Counted from the stretch's first letter, positions 47,958 through 57,547 are shown. The stretch: 64,000 nucleotides of DNA from Tetradesmus obliquus (GCA_030272155.1 CP126194.1:7175001-7239000); one strand, 5' to 3'. Notes: a model not told the origin generated them from the sequence alone. Made by a program: numbers and translations.

Positions 47958-50900
47958 GATCCGCTGGTATCATGCTGATCCAGCAGCGCTGGACCAGCTT
48001 AGCCCTGATGGTGATGCCGAGGAGCCTCATGACACCCGGTGGAGTGTGCACCCAACAGGCCAGTGGATTATAGGTAATCACCCTGAGGCGTCAGCACAGC
48101 AGATGCAGCAACTGCAGCAAATGCTTGAACGCAACAAGGCCAGCTTTGCGTACAGCATGGCTGACTTGCCTGGGTACAGTGGGCCATTAGGACCAGTACA
48201 TATAGAGTTGAAGGATCCACAGCAACGTATGTATCACTCCCCTCGCAGCTATACAGAGGAGGAGTTGGCTATTGGAGATGCAAAGGTGACTGAGATGCTG
48301 GAGGCAGATGTTATCTATGAGGCTCCCAGCACTAACCCGTATGCATTTGCAATCACGCTGCCTATGAAGCGTGCGCCAGATGGCAGCTGGTCGGATAAGC
48401 GTTTTTGTGTGGACCTCAGGCCTTTGAATGCTAATAGTGTTATCGATCATTATGGTATGCCTCTGCCTGAGGATCTTTTCAGGCGCATGCGAGGCGCCAA
48501 ATTCATGTCTAAAATTGATTGCAGGGCTGGGTTTTTCCAGATTATGCTGGATGAGCCCTCACAGCGTATGTGTGCCTTCCACTGGCGCGGCAAGATATAC
48601 TGTTACAAGCGGCTTTGCTTTGGCTTTCTCAATGCCACTGCTGAGTTCAGCAAGCGGCTAGAGCTGGTGGTGCAGCAAGCTGGACTGTCCCACTGCACAT
48701 GTGTGTTTGTTGATGACATATGTGTTTTCTCCAACAGCATGGAGGAGCACATAGCCCAGCTGGACCAGTTGTTGCAGGCAATGGTAGGAGTTGGTTTTCG
48801 TGCACACCCTGCAAAGACAATTGTGGCCACAGATTGTATCCCTTTCCTGGGGCATCTTGTTACGGCGTCACAGCTGCAGCCTGAGCCAGCCAAGGTGTCA
48901 GCAATGTGTGCACTACAGCCACCTACCAGCGTCAAGCGTCTGCAGGCCCATTTGGGGCTTTTCAACTATTACCGCTGCTATATACCATCATTCAGCCGTA
49001 TTGCGCAGCCGCTGTACAGCTTGCTGCGCAAGGGAGCAGCATTTATCTGGGGAGAGGAGCAGCAGGCAGCGTATGATCACCTGAAGGCGCAGCTGTCACA
49101 GCCTGGTACAGCACTGCGTCAGCCACACGCCAACCTACCGTTCCGTCTGTACACAGACTGGAGCAGCACCGGCATAGCGGCAGTGCTCAACCAGGTACAG
49201 CCCGATGGCAGCGAGACCATGGTTGCATGCAGCTCCCGCAGCCTGTCGCCAGCCGAGAAGAACTACGCAGCCTGGAAAGGTGAGATGCTGGCAGCAGTGT
49301 ACGGCATTCGTGCCTTTCGCCCCTACTTGCTGTCTAGGGAGTTCCAGCTGGTGACAGACCACCGTGCCTTACTCTGGCTGCTTACGCACAAAGCGCCAGT
49401 GGGGCAGCAGGCACGCTGGGTGCTGTCAATCTCAGAATATCAGTTCAGCCTCGTGCACAGGGCAGGCACAGAGAACCCAGCAGATTTGTTCAGCAGGGAG
49501 CCGTGCGGCAGTGCCGCAGATTGGACTGGTAGCCAGCTTGACAAGGCAGCAGAGGAGGTCAGGCTTCCTGCAGTGTATCTTGCAGACGGCAGTCCTGATC
49601 CTGTATCTTACAGCCATGATCAGCTTGCAGCAGAGCTTGGCATCAACAGCAGCCATGGCAGCGCAACCAGCTGCTCTGCACGGCTGCGTAGCACATCAGC
49701 AGCAGATGCTGCTGCAGGCAATGCTGCAGCATCACTGGCCACAGCGCGTCCATCAGCTTGCTTAGCACAGCTGGCGGATACAGTGCCAGTTACTATCAGT
49801 CAGATTCAACATAGCACATTGCAGGCCCTTGCAGCCATCAGCTCAGCCAGTTCCAGTGTTGATACTTATGACCTTCCACCGGCTTCGCTGCTGGGGGGGG
49901 GTACCGGGCCTTTTTCGCAGCTATTGGCAGAGCCACCAGATGATGGCTGCAGCCAGCACATGGCATGGCAGCAGCAGCAGCTGCGTTCAGAGGCAGCTCG
50001 CTGCGTCAATCAGGCTAGCTACTGCAGCAGCAGCAGTAGCAGCAGCAGCGGCAGTCCTCTGCCAGCACAGCAGCACCTACCTGGGAGCTACACGGGCCCG
50101 GCAGACAGCAGCGGAGTGCAAGCAACAGCGCAGCTGAATACAGCAAGCGTCAGTAGCAGCTTCTTCCCTGCAGCGCTCGCAGACGGCATTACGCTGTACG
50201 AGCCCTTTGGTGGGTTGTGTGCCGGCTTGGAGATGGTGTTGCGAGCAGGCATTAGAGTCAGGCAGTACCATTATAGTGATATTGATCCTGCAGCGCATCG
50301 CATAGCCCAGCACAGGATGCGCCTACTGCAGACGCAGTACCCGTCACTGCTGGATCCTGAAGCTCTGGCAGGTGCCTTCACAGCAGTGCCAGCAGACGTC
50401 CGACATGTCAGCTCCCAGCACTTACAACAGGCAGTGCTGAACGCCCCAGCTAAGCAGTGGCTGGTGGTTGCGGGGTGGCCATGTCAGGACTTATCCACAG
50501 CAGGTAGATCACGCGGTATGGCAGGCAGTCGAGCTCAGCTCTTACACGACGCCGTGCGTATCATTGGCGCCCTTCAGCAGCTGCAGCCTCACTTGCCCCC
50601 AGCCTATCTGCTGGAGAATGTTGCTTTTCAGCATCATCATAGCCAGCAGATAGCAACCGCAGATTACTCACAGGTGTGTGCTATCATCGGCCAGCCCTTC
50701 GCCTTCGATGCAGCTCAGGCAGGGAGCCTAGCACACCGGCTGCGCAACTACTGGTGCAACCTATGTTCACCAGGCAAGTTGCAGCAGTCCCTCAGCCTCA
50801 TAGAGCGGCCAGCTCGCCGCAACGTCCAGCAAGCATTGCAGCAAGGGCGCGTTGCTATGCCAGTGCACCGCCCAGATCAGTCACCACAGCACATCAGCAA

Positions 50901-51057
50901 CCAGCCGGGAGAGCCCCGCGCAGCGTGGCCAACACTCATGGGTAAGCAGGGCTCATATGCCTTTCGCCCTGGTCAGCCAGGCAGCATCCTGGACCTGACC
51001 AACCCAGCAGCAGCAGTCTGGGATGAGCCAACAGCGAGAGAGAGAAAGCTGATCTAG
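47893..51057 (+). CDS. Pol: reverse transcriptase-RNase H-C5 cytosine DNA methyltransferase
   Basis: The frame overlaps gag by 65 bases in the +1 frame and has no early ATG, suggesting programmed frameshifting or splicing. RT (about 48,200-48,900) shows FMSKIDCRAGFFQIML, LCFGFLNATAEF and the catalytic FVDD. RNase H (about 49,140-49,500) shows FRLYTDWSSTGIAAVL and VTDHRALLWLL, ending ENPADLFSREP, complete for Ty3/gypsy. After about 230 residues of Ala/Ser-rich linker comes a C5-DNMT (50,180-51,040): motif I LYEPFGGLCAGLEMVL, motif IV GWPCQDLSTAGRSRGM with the catalytic Cys, ENV of motif VI, and FDAAQAGSLAHRLRNYW. It would methylate cytosine in DNA, possibly the element's own cDNA. The stop codon lies inside the inverted repeat; the integrase normally following is detached and antisense. 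Confidence 0.88.
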   Translation: MAIYQAVGFAAASQQCGSDEHEIRWYHADPAALDQLSPDGDAEEPHDTRWSVHPTGQWIIGNHPEASAQQMQQLQQMLERNKASFAYSMADLPGYSGPLGPVHIELKDPQQRMYHSPRSYTEEELAIGDAKVTEMLEADVIYEAPSTNPYAFAITLPMKRAPDGSWSDKRFCVDLRPLNANSVIDHYGMPLPEDLFRRMRGAKFMSKIDCRAGFFQIMLDEPSQRMCAFHWRGKIYCYKRLCFGFLNATAEFSKRLELVVQQAGLSHCTCVFVDDICVFSNSMEEHIAQLDQLLQAMVGVGFRAHPAKTIVATDCIPFLGHLVTASQLQPEPAKVSAMCALQPPTSVKRLQAHLGLFNYYRCYIPSFSRIAQPLYSLLRKGAAFIWGEEQQAAYDHLKAQLSQPGTALRQPHANLPFRLYTDWSSTGIAAVLNQVQPDGSETMVACSSRSLSPAEKNYAAWKGEMLAAVYGIRAFRPYLLSREFQLVTDHRALLWLLTHKAPVGQQARWVLSISEYQFSLVHRAGTENPADLFSREPCGSAADWTGSQLDKAAEEVRLPAVYLADGSPDPVSYSHDQLAAELGINSSHGSATSCSARLRSTSAADAAAGNAAASLATARPSACLAQLADTVPVTISQIQHSTLQALAAISSASSSVDTYDLPPASLLGGGTGPFSQLLAEPPDDGCSQHMAWQQQQLRSEAARCVNQASYCSSSSSSSSGSPLPAQQHLPGSYTGPADSSGVQATAQLNTASVSSSFFPAALADGITLYEPFGGLCAGLEMVLRAGIRVRQYHYSDIDPAAHRIAQHRMRLLQTQYPSLLDPEALAGAFTAVPADVRHVSSQHLQQAVLNAPAKQWLVVAGWPCQDLSTAGRSRGMAGSRAQLLHDAVRIIGALQQLQPHLPPAYLLENVAFQHHHSQQIATADYSQVCAIIGQPFAFDAAQAGSLAHRLRNYWCNLCSPGKLQQSLSLIERPARRNVQQALQQGRVAMPVHRPDQSPQHISNQPGEPRAAWPTLMGKQGSYAFRPGQPGSILDLTNPAAAVWDEPTARERKLI

Positions 51058-51646
51058 GCGGCCTGTGATGGCTGCTCGGACTGCTTGTCTGGGCGCCATG
51101 GCCTGTCTAGTAGACAGTGTCTACGCCAGTTCGCTAAGCTTAGCTAGGGCTTGCATCACTTGGTTTCATCTTACTCATTGATTGAGCTCCCTGAAACAAC
51201 AGTGTATCTGTGTTCGTGGGACAAGAGACGGAAATGTCGAGGCTTGAAATGATTACGACAAGGGCTGCTGTAGCATACTTGCCATACCTCTGCCGACTCC
51301 TGAGATGATACCAAGGACAACGGGCTGACCCCGGTGCCACGGGTAAATCCTGCCTTCCGACAGCCTTCCATGACATTTGGGCTTAAGCCCCAAGACTCGC
51401 TCACTGCGAACTCGCCATGCCATGCCAATTGACAAGCAAATGCCAATCGATCGTCGACGTCAAATGCATGTAGGCATGCTGAAATGGCATGAACGCTCGC
51501 TATCGTAGGTGAATGCAACATCATTGACCCTGCTCTGGTGACAACCAGCCAGGTGGCCTGGCTACAGTCCCAGGAACAGCACAGTATGCTCTGCTGGCAA
51601 CACTGCTAGTCGAGAGAATTCGCATACGAGGCCAGATCTAGCGTCA
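51042..51646 (-). repeat. 605-bp terminal repeat (3' LTR), inverted
   Basis: Exact-length reverse complement of 43,782-44,386. It truncates the DNMT frame and supplies its last codons and TAG (51,055-51,057). Bases 51,647-51,659 just outside (gctgacgtgacac) recur at 54,951-54,963. Confidence 0.88.
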
Positions 51647-52152
51647 GCTGACGTGACACATAAGATCGGCGGCAGATCGCATCGCACAGTCTGGCTTTGA
51701 GCCAGCTGGCCACTGCTGTTGGCTTCATCTTGCCAAACAGCATGCATGATGCTACAACAAGTTTTGAAAAGGCTGCATAACATGATGTGCATGATGCACA
51801 TTGAAGCACACTTTACACCCCCCCACTGCTGGGGAAGTGAGCCCTGAGACAGCAGTAATGACGGACATATGGACTCTGCGAGAAACGCAAAACACCACCT
51901 GGGCATGCACATTGGAAAGCGCGCCACCCATGTAACAGCCCATGGCACAAAATATGCCTTTATTAGGTGGTAGCAACTGTTGTACTCTTTTGCCAAAGCT
52001 GCTGTGCATGGCTCACCAACGCCGTTGCTAAAACGTTGACTCGCAGACACACAACTGCTAAGAGCGATCGCTGCTGCATGATACTGCTGCATCGCTGCCT
52101 TGCACCTCTCATTGAGGTGCGCAAATGAATGTGATGAAGCTAGCACCACACC
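51647..52152 (-). other. Element segment between integrase and inverted LTR
   Basis: About 500 bases downstream of the integrase stop. It contains a minus-strand frame running on into the LTR but without domains. In the restored order this is the 3' untranslated region, where a polypurine tract should lie; none is obvious next to the LTR. Confidence 0.45.
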
Positions 52153-54765
52153 TTAGTGCAAAATGTGCTGGTAGCTCGGGTGCAGCCATGCTGCAAGAGG
52201 TTGGATGCCACATGCCAAAACTATCCAAAGACCTTCTGTACCCCTGATTGCTGCTGCTCTACCCAGCAGCCGCTGCTGCTGAAGCAACTGCCCAATGCTG
52301 ATAGGTAGTGCTGCTGTAGCTGCATAGCACAGCAGTATTGGTGGCTGCTGGCTGATAGCCGCTACCAACGCATCAAGGAGAGTCTCTGGTGCTGGCGCCA
52401 ATACCAGCGCATATGCCGCGTGCGCCGGCACATTGTACTGCCAAGGCCTGCTGATTAGTGGTTGCAGCTGCTGTGCTGACTGCTGCTGCCTTGAACCAGC
52501 TGAGCCTACCACCGTTTCCACCCTGCTGAAATCAACTGCATTGACCAGCTGCTGCACGTCTGCAGCAGAAACTGGCACTGCTGTTGCAGTCACTGAACTG
52601 CTGGCTGCTGCTGCGACATGTTGCTGCAGCCACTGCCTCATGCTATCACCTGCGGCTGAAGCCACTGCTGCTGTTGCAACTGGCTCCGTTGGCACATCAG
52701 GTATGCTGACACCTACTGGCGGCTGCTGCCCTGCTGGCTGTAGCAATGGGCGGACCTGCCTGACTGACAAGCCCTGGCTGTCACCGTCTTCATAGATTGC
52801 TGTAAAATAGACAGGCCTAGCCAGCGGCCCGCGGTACTGCAAACGGCCCCAGTAACGCCGTATGCGACCAGTGCTGGGGTCTGTGAACCTGCGCACGATG
52901 TAACGCCCATGCAGCTGCTCTGCTGCTGCGTCGCGTCGTCTCATTGCGGCACTGGGGTAGATGTTGGGTCTACCCTCGTGCGCCAGCAACTCACTACGTT
53001 GCTGCTCCCTCTGCTCTGCAGCTGCCACTGTCATGCCTGCTTCCACACACTGAGGGCACAGCCAATACCCTTCAGGAATGCTGCTGAGTGCTGGTTTTAA
53101 GCAGTAGGTGTGGTAACCCGCATTGCAGATGTCACACAACAGCATCTGCGCCTCGTGATGCGGAAAGGTACACACCTCACAGCAGGTGGAAGCATCAACA
53201 CCTGCTAGAAGCGGATCAATCTCACCATCGAGGTTGGGCAGGTGACAAGGCGCGCAATGCTCCGCCCTGATCTCTGCTGTGCGCCCGCACTTGCCCTCCA
53301 GCACTAGCACGCCTGACGGTTTGACCTCGCTGACACGCAGAATAGCTGGCCTGGCGTGCGGCTGCAGCGTTGTGTGGCGCTGGTGCTGCTGCGTGTAGAC
53401 ATAATCGCCTGGCATAAATCTGTATATGCGAGGCCGATTTTGTCCTGAGCGCACCACCTCATACCTGCGCTGATCCCTGTGCTGAGCAATGCGTAAGTTA
53501 GCCATTGCTGCTGGACAGCGCTGCTGCACTAGCTGCTTCCTGGCCAGCAGATCTGCTGCTGCAGCTGCTGGGTCATCAAAATCTAATGGCTGACTGACGC
53601 TGCTACGCACTGCTGGAGGTACGACAGGCGGCCGCGCGTACATTAGCTCGTACGGCGTGAAGCTGTGACTGCTGTGAGGGCTGCAGTTGTAGCCAAGGCA
53701 CAGCCACGCTACGTCTGTGTCCCACTCATCCAGCCTGTACTTATCTAAACACATTTTTCGCAGCGCCTGCTTCACTGTGTCTACTGCTTTTTCTGCCTGA
53801 CCATTTGCACGTGGGTGCTGCACGGATGTTGTGCCATGGTCAATCAGGCAGTCAAGCAGCAGCTGAGCAAATGCGCCTTCTGTGAATTCCACACCGTTAT
53901 CTGTGACTACCTGACCAGGTGCTGCAAATCTGGACAGCACATGGTGCAGGAAAGCAAATGCTACTGCCTCCGGCTCCTTGCTGGGCAGTGGCACAGCTAC
54001 CAAGTACTTACTGAAGGCTTCAACTGCCAGCATGATGTACTTGGAACCACGCTTGCTGGCTGGGAAAGGTCCGGCTAGATCCACATGCCAGCGGAAGCCC
54101 TGGCTGCTAATGGGTATTGACTGCAGCTGCTCCTGCTTGCTGCTGAAGCTGGCCCTGACCCGACCGCAATGCTGACACTGCCTGATGCAGTATGCTGTGT
54201 CTGATACCATCCCATGCCACCAGTACTTGTTATGTAACAGCGCTGCTGTGCGACGCACGCCAAAATGGCCACACTGCTGATGATGCTGCCAGACAAGATC
54301 CCGCCGTTGCTGCGGTGGTGGCACGAGGCGCACCCCACCATCAGGCATCAACCTGAACAGCTGCTGCTGCTGCTGATCCCACCTGAAGTACTTCAGCCTT
54401 TGCTGAATGCGATCGCGCTCCTTGGCGTTGAGACCAGCTGGAAGCTGCCCTTGCTGCAGTGCTGACAAAGCTGGGTGATCAGTCCAGATGTCATTGCTGC
54501 TGCTGCCGGCTGCTATGGTCTCCTGTGCTGCTGCTGCGGTGTAGACTGCATGCTGCCAAGGATAGCCGCTGTTAATGTAGGGCGCAGCAGTGGCTGTTGC
54601 TGCTGCCACTGCTGCTGCCGCTGAATGCACTGGTGTGTGCTGCTGCTGCCACTGCTGCTGTGGCTGTGATGCAGCAGCTGCAGCTATGGCTGTGCCAGCA
54701 CCATGCTCGCGAAACCACCAGGCGTAGCAACTCGCCATGATGGCCTGCAAAGCATTGGCATCCAT
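52153..54765 (-). CDS. Ty3/gypsy integrase with PHD finger and Tudor-like C-terminus
   Basis: About 870 residues from ATG 54,765. The integrase opens with an HHCC zinc domain (HHQQCGHFG ... CQHCG). Then comes the DDE core: Asp in WHVDLAGPF, Asp in VTDNGVEF (about residue 290), Glu in ANGQAEKAV. FMPGDYVYTQQ follows as the usual C-terminal SH3-like part. A PHD finger follows (about residues 526-575: CCEVC, LLCDICNAGYHTYC, WLCPQC), then RYWGRLQYRGPLARPVYFTA with DGDSQGLSVRQVRPLL, which looks Tudor/chromo-like. Such modules commonly read histone marks and could steer insertion. All catalytic residues are present and there is no stop, so it is potentially active, although inverted relative to gag and pol. 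The frame is open upstream to about 54,796. Confidence 0.87.
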   Translation of the reverse strand: MDANALQAIMASCYAWWFREHGAGTAIAAAAASQPQQQWQQQHTPVHSAAAAVAAATATAAPYINSGYPWQHAVYTAAAAQETIAAGSSSNDIWTDHPALSALQQGQLPAGLNAKERDRIQQRLKYFRWDQQQQQLFRLMPDGGVRLVPPPQQRRDLVWQHHQQCGHFGVRRTAALLHNKYWWHGMVSDTAYCIRQCQHCGRVRASFSSKQEQLQSIPISSQGFRWHVDLAGPFPASKRGSKYIMLAVEAFSKYLVAVPLPSKEPEAVAFAFLHHVLSRFAAPGQVVTDNGVEFTEGAFAQLLLDCLIDHGTTSVQHPRANGQAEKAVDTVKQALRKMCLDKYRLDEWDTDVAWLCLGYNCSPHSSHSFTPYELMYARPPVVPPAVRSSVSQPLDFDDPAAAAADLLARKQLVQQRCPAAMANLRIAQHRDQRRYEVVRSGQNRPRIYRFMPGDYVYTQQHQRHTTLQPHARPAILRVSEVKPSGVLVLEGKCGRTAEIRAEHCAPCHLPNLDGEIDPLLAGVDASTCCEVCTFPHHEAQMLLCDICNAGYHTYCLKPALSSIPEGYWLCPQCVEAGMTVAAAEQREQQRSELLAHEGRPNIYPSAAMRRRDAAAEQLHGRYIVRRFTDPSTGRIRRYWGRLQYRGPLARPVYFTAIYEDGDSQGLSVRQVRPLLQPAGQQPPVGVSIPDVPTEPVATAAVASAAGDSMRQWLQQHVAAAASSSVTATAVPVSAADVQQLVNAVDFSRVETVVGSAGSRQQQSAQQLQPLISRPWQYNVPAHAAYALVLAPAPETLLDALVAAISQQPPILLCYAATAALPISIGQLLQQQRLLGRAAAIRGTEGLWIVLACGIQPLAAWLHPSYQHILH

Positions 54766-54803
54766 GCACTGCCCCAATACTGCACAACGCTCACGTCAAA
54801 TTG

Positions 54804-56384
54804 GGCTAGGTACACTGCAGAACCCTGCAATGCGATGCTAGAATGGTCGGACGTAACTTGGCCAAACATACCTAGTCGCCCTGGAATGTAGCATGCCGTG
54901 TAAGAAGCAGATACTATACTGGCACACTTGTTGTACTGACTAGATCTGCTGCTGACGTGACACGTGTATGGCAAAGAACTGTACAAGCACAGGCAGCACA
55001 ATCATCGAGACTGCCGCCTTGCTGACTGGTTGGTAACAACTTCGAATGTTACACAGGCATATGACTGTGTTGCACCTTCTCATTGGCAAACGCACACCAG
55101 GATATAAGCAGCGAACTTGCTGAAGTCATGTTGCGACAATTGCCACCAGCACTCTACACAGAAGCGTTGCGCAGCATGCTGCTCAAGTGCATCACACTTG
55201 TGTGATTCTCTCAGGCAGGCAGCACCAGGTGATGGAAGCCAATAGCAGGTGGACATGCCGGCACCTTCAACAAAGTGAGGGCTGCATGCATGCATGACCT
55301 GTGCAGCTCGACATGGCAGAGCCGTGCAATGCGCATGGACATGGGCAAAGAAGCATACGCACAACAAAAGCATGTATGTTGCCTCATCATTACAACACAT
55401 GATGCTGCCCAGTAGCCTACTAGGCTTACCAGTGACGGTTGCCACCATGGAACAAAGCACACGCGTTGGAATGTCATATGTTCCGTGCTGGTTGCAAGAG
55501 AACGCTGTCCTGAACATCTGTTGAGCTGCCGATGATGATTAACACCTGCACTGGGGACTTGCACCTGCCACATTAACAGCATGTTGAGGACATGCTGTGC
55601 ATCACCACATGAGCATCATGGACACACGTCACAGCTGACTTGGCCAGAAGCTGTGTGCGAGCACTCTGCCTGGCTACTCACAGAACATATGCAGAGCACA
55701 CACAGAGAGAGGACGCCAAGCCCCCATGTGCTGTCTGAAGCATGCTTTGTGTCATGGATGCTAAACAAGCGGCAAAAACCTGCCTCACGTAACCAAACAC
55801 GCACAGAAAAACCTCATGCAGAACACAAACAGGTACTCCCATAGTTCTGGGTGCACCAACAATGTTTGTGTCTGTGCATTTCTGCATACTGGTCTGGCTG
55901 TTGACGCATACAAGTGCACGCTAGCGATGCTTTGCAGCAGCACTCTGGCAGCATGCTAACCTCATGCACATAAGCAAGCAAGCCACACCTGGACCAGAAA
56001 AGGCACAGTTAACAGCTGTCCCGCCTCTCCTCTTACGTGGTTACTGTACAGTGTGCACTGCACGTGCTGTATGCATCCTGGAAACATTGCTTGCAGTAGC
56101 CTGACAGGGCACAACTGCTGCAGCGCAGTGGTCTTGTCAAGTGTCATATGTCAAAAAAACACGCCCAATCAACACTCTGAAAAGGCAGCCACATAATGAC
56201 TCGGGGATGTACAGCTGTACGCGAGAGCCATTGCATATGGTGCTGCTGCCTGTATGCAACAGGCGAGTTGCACACAGCAGCAGCTGCTGCGCAGCATGGC
56301 TGCTAGATGACCTACTACAAACAAACTGTCTCCAACCCCAGCAGAGCTACAGCTGTCTTGTGGCGTCACAACTGCCGCTGCACC
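54804..56384. other. No confident gene
   Basis: Between the retrotransposon edge and the PIP-box gene. A 145-codon minus-strand frame (55,517-55,080) is Cys/His-rich without motif and has no splice partners. The 3' end of the PIP-box gene's transcript presumably lies at the right end. Confidence 0.4.
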
Positions 56385-56748
56385 TCAGGTGTCTGCCTCC
56401 ACGGGTCCAGCAGTGGCCACTGTCTTCTTTTTGGGAGCAAAGAACTCACCCATCTTGGCCTGCAAAACAATGGTGGAGGATTGGACAGTGCAACGCCAAA
56501 GTGGTCAACTGACAGTGTCATTCAGCATCTGTTTTTGGCGCCGCGCCCTGAGCTCAAGCGACAACTATTTGCAGTGCAACTTACGGCGACTGAGCTGCAA
56601 TCCATCTATCTATCATCAATCTCCCAGCTACACCACACGGGACTTGTACGGCATATGCAGGCCCCCAGTAGGCGATCAGCTGCGCTGCCATGGCTACTGC
56701 TGCTTGCAGGACCAAACGATAGCTACCATGCTGTTGATCTGCCTGTGT

Positions 56749-56784
<36 letters not shown>

Positions 56785-57547
56785 GTGCTGCTCACCTGGC
56801 GCTGGTTCCAGTTCTTCTGCACCACTGCCTCAGTTGCAGCGTCTACGCGCTCCTTGAAGGGGCTTGGCTTGGCTGGGCTTGCAGGAATGGAGAAGGGCTT
56901 TGCTGGTGAGGGTGGCATGGCCTTGCAGTCGCGGCCAGCAAAGGGCACCAGGGGTGGTGGCACATCTGCTCCAGTCACTGCGTTGCCCAGGCCCCAGCCC
57001 TCTTCCCCAGGCACCTTGAAGGACTTGTCTACCTGTGGCTTGTGCTGGTTAGGCAGGTTGACCCTGAAGTCGCACGCAAGCATGTGGCTCGGTAAGAAAA
57101 GGAGTTTGTTGGAGGTGCAAGGCAGCTGCTGCCCACACCAATAGCTGCTGCACTCACCACAGCATGCCGTCGCTGTCCCTGTACGTCTGAAGGGTCTTGC
57201 AGCCTGTAACAACTCGCAGCTTGTCCGCGTCGGCCTCAGCGAAAGAGGAGTCCTGCGAACAAGCAGCAAGGGCTTCAGCAAAAGAATCGGTGTGTTCGCT
57301 GGCGTCCTGCACCTTGCCACTCACCGGCAGCTCAAAACAGTGGAAAGAGCCCTGTCCCTGCCTGATCGCAACCACGCAGCGCTCCCAGCACTCCTGCAGG
57401 AGCGAGCAGCAGCGGCCAAACCCATGAGACCGTTGAAGGGTGAAGTGCTGCTGCCAGAGTATGGCAGCACCGGCTGCGCATGCGGACCTTCACAATCCTC
57501 TCGCCATCCTTGATGGAATCTTCGTGACCCAGCTTCACAAGCGCCAT
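56385..57547 (-). CDS. Small PIP-box protein, otherwise unidentified
   Basis: Five minus-strand exons close in phase: 57,547-57,488, 57,393-57,325, 57,252-57,158, 57,087-56,796 and 56,459-56,385, 591 nt or 196 residues. The start is MALVKLGHEDSIKDGERIVK. The middle has VTGCKTLQTYRDSDGML and SFKVPGEEGWGLGNAVTGAD, then a basic Pro/Ser segment (SPAKPFSIPASPAKP). The last exon creates QAKMGEFFAPKKK, a textbook PCNA-interacting motif (QxxMxxFF plus basic residues), split by the final intron. This points to a replication or repair factor at the sliding clamp in the nucleus. The fold of the N-terminal part is not recognised; RNase H2 subunits and polymerase delta small subunits also end in PIP boxes, but I cannot match them. 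It is head-to-head with the LanC-like gene. Confidence 0.72.
56741..56782. repeat. (CTG)n tract beside a splice donor
   Basis: On the sense (minus) strand it is a CAG run starting a few bases after the donor at 56,795. It lies in the last intron of the PIP-box gene. Confidence 0.8.

Larger units (their letters stand above)
43777..54803 (+). mobile_element. Ty3/gypsy LTR retrotransposon with C5-DNMT, 3' half inverted
   Basis: Parts in order: 605-bp repeat, gag, RT-RNase H-DNMT, the same 605-bp repeat inverted, then integrase-PHD on the opposite strand. The DNMT frame ends EPTARER exactly where the inverted repeat begins. The minus-strand frame leading into integrase reads RERCAVLGQCMDANALQ, so the two once adjoined. 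Re-inverting 51,042 to about 54,793 restores a standard element with direct LTRs. All three long frames are intact and the repeats look identical, which means a young element. The outer edges carry the 10-bp inverted pair CAATTTGACG/CGTCAAATTG. Family: Ty3/gypsy, to be compared with volvocine REM1 and Osser. Confidence 0.8.

Noticed and set aside
43782..51646. A DIRS-type or Polinton-type element, because of the inverted terminal repeats
   Set aside because: There is no tyrosine recombinase and no protein-primed polymerase. RT, RNase H and a DDE integrase are typical of Ty3/gypsy, and inversion explains the repeat orientation.
55080..55517. 145-codon minus-strand frame
   Set aside because: Cys/His-rich but without regular metal-binding spacing or splice context.
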